From Lachnospiraceae bacterium (GTDB lineage: Bacteria; Bacillota; Clostridia; Lachnospirales; Lachnospiraceae): a stretch of 13,378 bases of DNA. The translations under genes were made by a program, and so were the position numbers. Below the pieces are notes generated by a model. The model had not been told where the DNA came from, did no database searches, and saw only the letters and a program-made list of their open reading frames with translations. The stretch lies in contig JAILNW010000445.1 in assembly GCA_024691145.1 (NCBI GenBank), forward strand, positions 1 to 13,378, written 5' to 3'. Shown here piece by piece: positions 7,812 to 13,378 of this stretch (position 1 is its first letter; each line of letters begins with the position of its first letter).

Positions 7812-8759
7812 ATGGCTAATGATATGGAATTACATATAAATTTACTGGACATGCTTGGTAAAGGTGACATGTATACCATTAAGGGAATGACAGATGAACT
7901 TAAAGATACATATCATATGACAGTTGATGAGAAGGAGTTAGGGGAATTAATTAATGATTATTATACAGCGGGTATTCTTCTTAAAGTAGATGAAGATGGT
8001 AAGTCATATTATTATGAAAGCTACGATTTGCCTAATGATATGGCAGAGGATTATGATGGATTCAAAGATGCAGTTATGTTCTATAAGGACAATGCCGTGT
8101 TTGGAACACTTGGTGATTTGATTGCAAAGAGAATTAAGGGAAATACCAGTTACTTTGACTACAATCATAATATAACCAACAAAAAAGTATCTTATGAGAC
8201 AATTATTAATACATTTAAAGCCATAAGAGAAAAAAGAGGCATTGAAGTAGGAAATGATGCAGGTAACAAAGAAAAGATAATCCCTGTTAAGATTTATGTA
8301 TCCACAAGACATAATGACTGTTATATAGTGGCTGTTATGGAGGATATGAGTTTTAAGGCATTTGACATGAAGGAATATAAAGTTTTGAAACTGCTTAATA
8401 AGATTCCAAACTGGAATATAATTGCTGATAAATTTAAGTCTAATGAAAAGTTCCTTTGGGGAATAGAAGGTGTCGAAAGCCTTGCTGTAAAGACTGAACA
8501 GATAAGAATTATTATGAATATAGAAGAATATTATGAACAGAGTGTAATTGACAGAATTGAACGTGAAAAGAGATATGGTGAGCTTGAGAGAATTGGCAAT
8601 AACACATATTCACTTACTTTTGATGTAAGTGATGTTGAGGGCGTTGTGGAATGGATAAGGACATTTACGGGACGTATCGTAATGGTGGAATGTGCCGATA
8701 AAAGCTTTGTAAAGAAGATATATAGTGAATTTGAAAAAATGTACAAAATGTATTATTAG
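7812..8759 (+). CDS. WYL-domain transcriptional regulator 1
   Basis: 315 residues from the ATG at 7812. I preferred this over an ATG at 7791 because AAGGAG at 7797-7802 lies nine bases upstream and overlaps the preceding stop codon, suggesting translational coupling to the ANTAR gene. Residues 1-70 look like a winged helix-turn-helix (LLDMLGKGDMYTIKGMTDEL, then a helix and beta wing). Residues about 125-235 fit a divergent WYL domain (IIPVKIYV, then DCYIVAVMEDMSFKAFDMKEYKV). Residues about 235-315 fit the WCX-type C-terminal extension (GELERIGNNTYSLTFDVSD, then a final helix). WYL domains bind nucleic acid or small ligands and control DNA binding in several stress regulators. The fold assignment is moderately sure; the target is unknown. 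Confidence 0.72.
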   Translation: MANDMELHINLLDMLGKGDMYTIKGMTDELKDTYHMTVDEKELGELINDYYTAGILLKVDEDGKSYYYESYDLPNDMAEDYDGFKDAVMFYKDNAVFGTLGDLIAKRIKGNTSYFDYNHNITNKKVSYETIINTFKAIREKRGIEVGNDAGNKEKIIPVKIYVSTRHNDCYIVAVMEDMSFKAFDMKEYKVLKLLNKIPNWNIIADKFKSNEKFLWGIEGVESLAVKTEQIRIIMNIEEYYEQSVIDRIEREKRYGELERIGNNTYSLTFDVSDVEGVVEWIRTFTGRIVMVECADKSFVKKIYSEFEKMYKMYY

Positions 8760-8772
8760 ATTGGAGCATAAT

Positions 8773-9567
8773 ATGATTGAGTTTTTAGATGAAAAATATA
8801 TTAATTGTGAAAAACCATTACCTCTTACAAATATTGAAAAAATCTGGATTAAAAGTATTCTTTCAAATAGAAGGGCAAAACTTTTCTTTTCTGAAGAATC
8901 CTTTGAGATTCTTTCTAAAGAGTATGCTGATATTGAGAATATTTATGAAAGACAGTCTGTAAAGTACTATGATAAGGATGTATTTAGTGAATACATTGAT
9001 GATTACTATATTGATAATTTTAAAAAGATTCTGGAGGCCATAAAGGATAAGAGAGTTATTAAGATTGATTATGTATCAAGAAATGGCAACAGTCTTTGTG
9101 AAGCATATCTTCCTTATAAGATTCTTTATTCTGCAAAGAAGGAGAAGTTTGAACTTCTTGCATTTCTTATGCATGACAGAAAGCCAGAACTTGCTTACAA
9201 GATTGATATTTCAAGAATCTATGAAGTAACTGAGATATACAGAGAGTATGATGATAATTACGATTTGGAAAAACTTCTTGCAACAAGAATGTGCGAAAAG
9301 CCTGTTGTTCTGCAGGTATTTAACAGGAACTTTGCTTATAACAGGATTGTAAAGGATATGGCTATTTATAAATGCAATGTAGAAGATAATGAAGATGGCA
9401 CCTACAATGTTACAATAAGTTATGATAAACAGGATGAAGGAGATCTTTTATCTGACATACTTTCATATGGGCCTAATGTAAAGGTTATAGCAAATGACAA
9501 GATGATTGAAGAAGTTAAAAAAAGAGCATTAAAGCAGTATCAGCTTTTGTTTGGAAATAACAAGTAA
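8773..9567 (+). CDS. WYL-domain protein 2, apparently without DNA-binding domain
   Basis: 264 residues from the ATG at 8773. It follows TTGGAG (8761-8766); an upstream in-frame ATG at 8725 lies inside the previous gene and lacks a good site. Residues 83-157 are a recognisable WYL domain: ILEAIKDKRVIKIDY, then LPYKILYSAKKEKFELLAF and LAYKIDISRIYEV. Residues 176-260 fit a WCX extension. The first 80 residues (PLTNIEKIWIKSILSN, RAKLFFSEESFEIL) are like the region that joins HTH and WYL in related proteins, but no HTH itself is seen. It is the last gene of the operon, 13 bases behind WYL protein 1 and ahead of the terminator at 9586. The two WYL proteins may form a heterodimer in which only the first contacts DNA (inference, by analogy with paired WYL regulators such as PafB/PafC). 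Confidence 0.75.
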   Translation: MIEFLDEKYINCEKPLPLTNIEKIWIKSILSNRRAKLFFSEESFEILSKEYADIENIYERQSVKYYDKDVFSEYIDDYYIDNFKKILEAIKDKRVIKIDYVSRNGNSLCEAYLPYKILYSAKKEKFELLAFLMHDRKPELAYKIDISRIYEVTEIYREYDDNYDLEKLLATRMCEKPVVLQVFNRNFAYNRIVKDMAIYKCNVEDNEDGTYNVTISYDKQDEGDLLSDILSYGPNVKVIANDKMIEEVKKRALKQYQLLFGNNK

Positions 9568-9585
9568 ATAATTAGAAAATAAAAG

Positions 9586-9611
9586 TGAGAGTAGTAAAAA
9601 TACTACTCTCA
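9586..9611. terminator. Bidirectional terminator between convergent operons
   Basis: TGAGAGTAGTA (9586-9596) and TACTACTCTCA (9601-9611) form a perfect 11-bp stem with an AAAA loop. The flanks are A/T-rich on both sides: on the minus strand the stem is followed by ACTTTTATTTTC, on the plus strand by ATATTTTAATAT. It lies between the stop codons of two convergent genes and probably serves both. Confidence 0.85.
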
Positions 9612-9616
9612 ATATT

Positions 9617-11014
9617 TTAATATACATGATACGTTCTGTAATTTGAATCATTTTTAATATAAGATACAGCTGACGATGGACTCATGCTTGAATAGAAAGT
9701 ACAGTCAACTCTTGTATATCCTGTCTGGTTAACTGTAAATGAGTCTGAAAGTTTTCCAGTACCATCAAGATAAACTTCATTCCATGCATGGAATTGGCCA
9801 TCTGAGATATATCCTGTAACTAGCTTACAAGGAATACCCTGTGCTCTGCACATTGCAGCAAATACAGCTGCATAGTCAAAACAAATTCCCTTTCCTGAAG
9901 AAAGTATCGAGTCAACATCTGGCAAATATCCGCTTTGAACTGATTTTGCTTTGCTATAATCATAACTGATATGTGATGATACATATTGGAATATAGCTGC
10001 AACTTTGTCAACATTACGTGTTAATCCTCTGCAAATCTCTGCGGATTTATAAACTACGTTAGAATTCTGTGTAAACCATACATACTGGTTTGGATACAGA
10101 TATACTAACCTTGAATTATCAAGACTTACGCTGAAAGTCTCTGACATAAGCCCTGAATATGATGTTCCAGATATATTTTCATACACAGAAACTGTATATG
10201 AACCGTTACCAAACTGGAGTGGATATATTGTATATTTGCCATTTGATGGTAAATCGTAATTGTATTGTTCACCATTTGCGGATATTACAACTTTAACCTT
10301 CCAGTTAGAACCTGTATATTTTACACCAACGTAGCCCTTTGAGACGTTGCTTTTATCAATAAATGCTGTTTCGTTATCTGAAACAAGTACCGAATTACCA
10401 GGTGTTGTAGGTGTATAAACATCTGGAATAATAATTGGTGCAAGTGTAGGCTTTGGTGTAGGAACAGGTGTCACAACAGGTGCTGGCGTCATAGGTGCTT
10501 TTGTTACAACAGGTGCTGGGGCAGCAGTAACAACGGTTTCCTGCCTAGTACTGCTTTGTGTTCCTGAATTTTTGTTTGTAGTAGTATTACTATTGTTATT
10601 ATTGTTGTTTGTAGCAACAACCTCTGGTTTTTTGGTAGGAGTAACAACTGGTGTTTCCTTAACAGGGGCAGCAGTTTCAGTAACAACTGGCTCTTTAGCA
10701 GGTTCTGTTGTAGGACTTATTGGTTCTTCTTTCTGTTCAATTGTATCTTTTGTTATATTATCACTTTGTATCTCACTAGAAATAGTTTCATCCTCTGAAG
10801 TATCTGTAACTTCCTGTGTGGCAGTTTCATTGCTGTAAGTACTTTCATCTTCTGATAAATTCTTTGTATCTATCCGTGTAAGGACTCCGGTAGAAGAATT
10901 CTTCTCAGGTTTATAGTCTTCAGAAGCTGTATAATTTACTTCTATTGCTTTGTAACATACAGCAGCCATGACAAAAAACAGTAAAGTTACAAATATATAT
11001 TTTAATTTACTCAT
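9617..11014 (-). CDS. Exported transglutaminase-like protein with long Thr/Pro-rich linker (paralog A)
   Basis: 465 residues from ATG at 11014 after AGAGGGAG. Residues 1-21 are a signal peptide or N-terminal anchor (MSKLKYIFVTLLFFVMAAVC). Residues about 40-200 are low complexity: first acidic and Ser/Thr-rich, then Pro-Thr-Val repeats with an Asn run near 136-141, typical of a wall-spanning linker. Residues about 210-305 form a beta-rich domain (YNYDLPSNGKYTIYPLQFG). Residues about 310-465 hold a transglutaminase-like core with the triad C378 (GKGICFDYA), H409 (QFHAWNEVY) and D437 (RVDCTFYS). Such bacterial domains act as cysteine proteases, peptidases or crosslinkers on surface proteins or the wall; the substrate is unknown. 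The C-terminal 250 residues closely match the gene at 11369-12403, with identity well over half by eye, so the two are a tandem duplication. Confidence 0.87.
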   Translation of the reverse strand: MSKLKYIFVTLLFFVMAAVCYKAIEVNYTASEDYKPEKNSSTGVLTRIDTKNLSEDESTYSNETATQEVTDTSEDETISSEIQSDNITKDTIEQKEEPISPTTEPAKEPVVTETAAPVKETPVVTPTKKPEVVATNNNNNNSNTTTNKNSGTQSSTRQETVVTAAPAPVVTKAPMTPAPVVTPVPTPKPTLAPIIIPDVYTPTTPGNSVLVSDNETAFIDKSNVSKGYVGVKYTGSNWKVKVVISANGEQYNYDLPSNGKYTIYPLQFGNGSYTVSVYENISGTSYSGLMSETFSVSLDNSRLVYLYPNQYVWFTQNSNVVYKSAEICRGLTRNVDKVAAIFQYVSSHISYDYSKAKSVQSGYLPDVDSILSSGKGICFDYAAVFAAMCRAQGIPCKLVTGYISDGQFHAWNEVYLDGTGKLSDSFTVNQTGYTRVDCTFYSSMSPSSAVSYIKNDSNYRTYHVY

Positions 11015-11066
11015 ATAGCAACATCTCCCTCTAAATCCCCTAGAAGAAATGTGCTTCCAAATATGA

Positions 11067-11267
11067 AATTTTTGTTACTGTTCACGGTTAGAATAATATG
11101 ATTAAAGCGTACATGCTTGCATGTTAAGCTTTAAGACATATTATTCTAAAACTGTGAAGCAGGAACTTTCCCCACAGTCGCAGACATAAGCTGCATAGCA
11201 GCAACATATGCGAAGCAGATGGTCTGCGACCTGTAGGAGAAAGTTATGCGTGAACAGTAACAAATTT
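11067..11267. repeat. Structured palindromic element with 16-bp terminal inverted repeats
   Basis: TTTGTTACTGTTCACG (11071-11086) is repeated in perfect inverted form at 11249-11264. Inside are two hairpins. Hairpin 1 pairs 11088-11100 with 11137-11149 (13 bp, TTAGAATAATATG), then 11102-11108 with 11128-11134 (7 bp) and 11111-11116 with 11119-11124 (6 bp). Hairpin 2 pairs 11164-11170 with 11239-11245, 11174-11177 with 11231-11234, and TCGCAGAC (11178-11185) with 11222-11229, and contains GCTGC/GCAGC at 11190-11202. No frame codes here and no target duplication is clear. It could be a MITE-like element or a structured leader RNA; the gene A promoter lies beyond it, so it would be in that leader. 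Confidence 0.8.
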
Positions 11268-11298
11268 GTTTATAATCCGCTTAATTATTTATAGTAAT

Positions 11299-11327
11299 AT
11301 TATACCACATTTGACAATAAATACCAA
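11299..11327 (-). promoter_or_regulatory. Promoter of transglutaminase paralog A
   Basis: On the minus strand TTGGTA (11322-11327) and TATAAT (11299-11304) are 17 bases apart, and the -10 has the extended TGn form (TGGTATAAT). The ATG is at 11014, so the leader would be near 280 bases and would contain the whole structured element. The remaining bases of 11015-11368 hold no gene. Confidence 0.55.
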
Positions 11328-11338
11328 TGTATACATTG
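11325..11338. promoter_or_regulatory. Palindrome overlapping the -35 box of paralog A
   Basis: CAATGTATACATTG is a perfect 14-base palindrome whose left end overlaps the -35 hexamer (11322-11327). This is the usual place for a repressor site, but short palindromes also arise by chance in AT-rich DNA. Confidence 0.35.
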
Positions 11339-11368
11339 TAAAATAGGACAATAGTACTAGTATAGAGA

Positions 11369-12403
11369 TTAATATATATGATACTCCTGATAATTTGTTC
11401 CTGTTCCGATATATTCTGCAGCTTTATTGCTGTCAGACATGTTAGAATAGAAGGTTGGGTCAACTGTATTGTAACCTTCTTTTTCAAGATAGAAAGATGC
11501 TGTAATCCAGCCTTTTTCTTCAGTATATACTTCGTTCCAGGCATGGTAAAGCCAGTCAGGGGAAACATATCCTGTTATTAATTTACATGGAATGCCCTGA
11601 ACTCTGCACATTGCAGCAAATAAAGCTGCATAATCGAAGCATATGCCTTTTTTAGTTGATAAAATGGTATCTACCTGAGGAAGATAGCCAGATTTTACAT
11701 TTTCGGCTTTTTCATAATCATATTCCACAGACTGTGTAATATAATTAAATATGGCAGATACTTTATCAATATCCTTTGTAAGCCCGTTACATACCTGGGC
11801 AGATTTATATACAACGTCAGAATCTTTAGTAAACCAGACATACTGGTTTGGGTAAAGAAAGACGCTATTTTCATCTTCAAGTTTAACTGTTATTTTCTGT
11901 GTAAATAATGTCATATACTGGTTTTTTGAAGCATTTTCAAATACAGATATAGTATAAATGCCATCACCAAACTGAAGAGGATACACGGTGTATTCTCCAT
12001 TTGAAGGTAAATCATAGTTATACATATTATCATTTGCCTCAATTCTTACTTTTACTTTAGGGTTTGAACCATTGTAACAAACACTCACATATCCATGTGA
12101 AGTATTTGAGGCGTCTATAATAGCTGTTTTTTTATCGTCATAATAAATGATTTTGCCAGAAATAGAAGGTGAAAGAATATCAGGAATAACCTCTGGCGAA
12201 GGTAATGTGCTGTCCAGGTCTGTATTAGGAGAAGAAGTTGTTATAACAAGGTCCCCTGAACTGTAATTTTCATTTTCCGGTACATTCGATAACTTTAAAT
12301 TTGAATCATTTTCGGGTTCTTTGCCGGCAATATGTGTCATCTTGTATAGAAAGACTAGCAAAAAACATATAACAATTACAAGAGTATATGTTGACTTTTT
12401 CAC
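11369..12403 (-). CDS. Exported transglutaminase-like protein (paralog B)
   Basis: 344 residues from a GTG start at 12403, chosen because GGGAGG lies seven bases upstream and the protein then begins with a normal MKKSTYTLVIVICFLLVF signal or anchor. The longer frame from 12535 would overlap the neighbouring gene and put this stretch inside the protein. Residues 28-80 are a short Ser/Pro-rich spacer, far shorter than in paralog A. Residues about 88-175 are the same beta-rich domain (YNYDLPSNGEYTVYPLQFG). The transglutaminase-like core follows, with the triad C255 (KKGICFDYA), H287 (LYHAWNEVY) and D315 (TVDPTFYS). It most likely acts at the cell surface on proteins or wall peptides. Whether it is a protease or a crosslinker cannot be read from sequence. 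Confidence 0.87.
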   Translation of the reverse strand: MKKSTYTLVIVICFLLVFLYKMTHIAGKEPENDSNLKLSNVPENENYSSGDLVITTSSPNTDLDSTLPSPEVIPDILSPSISGKIIYYDDKKTAIIDASNTSHGYVSVCYNGSNPKVKVRIEANDNMYNYDLPSNGEYTVYPLQFGDGIYTISVFENASKNQYMTLFTQKITVKLEDENSVFLYPNQYVWFTKDSDVVYKSAQVCNGLTKDIDKVSAIFNYITQSVEYDYEKAENVKSGYLPQVDTILSTKKGICFDYAALFAAMCRVQGIPCKLITGYVSPDWLYHAWNEVYTEEKGWITASFYLEKEGYNTVDPTFYSNMSDSNKAAEYIGTGTNYQEYHIY

Positions 12404-12434
12404 GATATTGCCTCCCTTCATGGTAAAATACAAC

Positions 12435-12472
12435 CAAAGTGTAACAACTATTATTATAATCGTTACACTTTG
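12435..12472. promoter_or_regulatory. Inverted repeat around a -10 box, upstream of paralog B
   Basis: CAAAGTGTAAC (12435-12445) and GTTACACTTTG (12462-12472) form a perfect 11-bp inverted repeat around a 16-base spacer. On the minus strand the spacer contains TATAAT (12453-12458), the only good -10 before paralog B; no strong -35 is visible. A repressor operator fits better than a terminator for the upstream gene, because no continuous T-run follows the stem. Confidence 0.5.
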
Positions 12473-12491
12473 ATTGAAATCTCTATACAAG

Positions 12492-13154
12492 TTATGCTTG
12501 TTCTTTAAGTTTCTTTTCAAGATTAAGAATCTCAAGACGTGTATTTCTCAAATATTCAATATGAACGCTGAAATTACCATTATCATTAAGAATATTTAAA
12601 ACCTTTGGATTCTCTGGAGCATCAAGTTCTACAAGGTTGATTGTATGGTATGTACTGTTGTCAATTGCCTCTTCAAGGTTCTTGATTTCCTGAAGAAGAT
12701 CATTCTTGTACTGAAGGAGTTCAGTTTTAAGAGTAACCATACGCTCTTCATCTTTTCTAGCCTGAATCTTGGCTCTGATAGGTTCTGTGTTAACAATTGT
12801 GTCATCCTCGTTATACTTGTATACAAGTATGAATGGCTTTTTGATTTTGATTAATTGCTGACCACGCTCAAAATCTGTATTAGTATTCTTGAGGAAATTA
12901 GTTACTTCCTGATCTACTTTAGGAAATACGAAAACTTCTCCTGAAAGGTAGTAGATACCGCTTCGTCTTAATACATTATTATTCGCTGTGTCAATATCAT
13001 AGAAGCGGAAACCAATAATCTGAACATCATCTACATTTTCTTCAAGAAGCAAAGCAGCTTCGATAGCCTCATCAATATTCCACTCGGTAACGGGTTCCGT
13101 GTTGTTGATAAGACCAAGTCCGACATTTAAATACTGTACATAACTTTGTGTCAT
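12492..13154 (-). CDS. Hypothetical protein with C-terminal coiled coil
   Basis: I do not recognise a family. 220 residues from ATG at 13154, preceded by a very strong GGAGGAGG site. There is no signal peptide or membrane segment, so it is probably cytoplasmic. Residues 1-120 look alpha/beta (NIDEAIEAALLLEENVDDVQIIGF, split by a turn, then SGIYYLSGEVFVFPKV). Residues about 126-166 are a charged heptad-like helix (RAKIQARKDEERMVTLKTEL), and 200-220 a second one (LEILNLEKKLKEQA), suggesting a coiled coil and oligomer formation. It is a separate unit from the transglutaminase genes if the inverted repeat at 12435 starts a new transcript, but readthrough cannot be excluded. Confidence 0.75.
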   Translation of the reverse strand: MTQSYVQYLNVGLGLINNTEPVTEWNIDEAIEAALLLEENVDDVQIIGFRFYDIDTANNNVLRRSGIYYLSGEVFVFPKVDQEVTNFLKNTNTDFERGQQLIKIKKPFILVYKYNEDDTIVNTEPIRAKIQARKDEERMVTLKTELLQYKNDLLQEIKNLEEAIDNSTYHTINLVELDAPENPKVLNILNDNGNFSVHIEYLRNTRLEILNLEKKLKEQA

Positions 13155-13174
13155 ATATATTCCTCCTCCATATT

Positions 13175-13211
13175 AATCGTTTAGCAATTAGGGGTATGCT
13201 ATTTTACGATT
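13175..13211 (-). promoter_or_regulatory. 5' leader hairpin of the hypothetical gene
   Basis: AATCGT (13175-13180) pairs with ACGATT (13206-13211), and TAGCA (13182-13186) with TGCTA (13197-13201), around a 10-base loop. It would sit at the very 5' end of the mRNA, before the ribosome binding site, where hairpins often stabilise transcripts. Confidence 0.45.
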
Positions 13212-13221
13212 GCTTACTACC

Positions 13222-13230
13222 ATTATACCA
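13222..13230 (-). promoter_or_regulatory. Extended -10 promoter of the hypothetical gene
   Basis: On the minus strand TGGTATAAT gives a perfect -10 (13222-13227) with the TGn extension. No good -35 stands at 17 bases, which extended -10 promoters can do without. The leader is about 60 bases. Confidence 0.5.
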
Positions 13231-13297
13231 CTTTTGTATCAATAATGAAACAATAAAATATAATATTTTCCAACTTTCGGAAAATTTAGGAAGGAAT

Positions 13298-13378
13298 GTT
13301 ACTATTTACGGTTAGTAAAAAATTCCCCTTTAATAAAGTATTAAAGAAGTCGATATTATGCATGAGATATGTACATTA
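13298..13378. repeat. Possible second, diverged copy of the palindromic element (cut by window edge)
   Basis: TGTTACTATTTACGGTTAG begins at 13298 and matches the left end of the element at 11067 (TGTTACTGTTCACGGTTAG) at 17 of 19 bases. A perfect 8-bp hairpin follows (CTTTAATA 13328-13335, TATTAAAG 13339-13346). The internal sequence differs from the first copy, and the right arm would lie outside the window. Just before it, ATTTTCC/GGAAAAT (13265-13285) makes a small hairpin. No gene is seen in 13155-13378. Confidence 0.45.

Noticed and set aside
8725..8772. Earlier ATG for the second WYL gene
   Set aside because: It lies inside the first WYL gene with no good ribosome binding site; the ATG at 8773 follows TTGGAG.
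10572..10838. Plus-strand hydrophobic reading frame opposite the linker of paralog A
   Set aside because: It is the antisense of a Thr/Pro/Val repeat region, has no ribosome binding site or promoter, and its composition follows from the coding strand.
12404..12535. N-terminal extension of transglutaminase paralog B to an ATG at 12535
   Set aside because: It overlaps the upstream gene, has no ribosome binding site, buries the signal peptide inside the protein and crosses the promoter-like inverted repeat; the GTG at 12403 has GGGAGG at correct spacing.
13358..13378. Start of a plus-strand gene at the right edge (ATG at 13358)
   Set aside because: Only seven codons are visible, the upstream ribosome binding site is poor and the region looks like part of a repeat.

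Overview
The window looks like chromosomal DNA of an anaerobic low-GC Clostridia, most likely Lachnospiraceae. The reasons are the AT-rich composition, strong AGGAGG-type ribosome binding sites, ChW (clostridial hydrophobic) repeats, a small Cys-rich DUF6472-like protein, and a glutamine synthetase gene next to an ANTAR regulator, an arrangement known from clostridia. No rRNA, tRNA, CRISPR array, transposase or phage module is visible.

Layout. (1) At 1-564 on the minus strand is the N-terminal part of an exported serpin, cut by the window edge. It is divergent from a 57-residue Cys-rich protein at 757-930. (2) At 1160-3790 is a secreted muramidase with twelve ChW repeats followed by a GH25 lysozyme domain, closed by a clear terminator. 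(3) From 3843 to 9611 there is a compact plus-strand operon with a good promoter in front and a strong, probably bidirectional terminator behind. It holds a topoisomerase III (topB-like), a glutamine-synthetase-like protein, an ANTAR RNA-binding regulator and two WYL-domain proteins. (4) From 9617 to 13154 on the minus strand lie an unrecognised 220-aa protein and two paralogous exported transglutaminase-like proteins. Between the two paralogs is a roughly 200-bp highly structured palindromic element with 16-bp terminal inverted repeats. A sequence resembling one end of that element appears again at the right edge of the window.

How the genes may work together. The outer parts concern the cell envelope and exterior (protease inhibitor, wall hydrolase, transglutaminase-like proteins). 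The central operon looks regulatory. Its most striking member is the glutamine-synthetase-like protein: it has the full fold and the first metal site, but the residues at the usual second metal site (His and Glu), the catalytic-loop Glu and other binding positions are changed. Directly behind it are an ANTAR protein whose receiver domain lacks the phospho-acceptor Asp and two tandem WYL proteins. My leading hypothesis is that the GS-like protein is a non-canonical enzyme or a nitrogen/nucleotide sensor working with the ANTAR and WYL regulators. This is inference from residues and gene order only.

Several starts were chosen from ribosome binding sites rather than the longest reading frame: GTG at 5962, TTG at 7253, ATG at 7812, ATG at 8773, and GTG at 12403.
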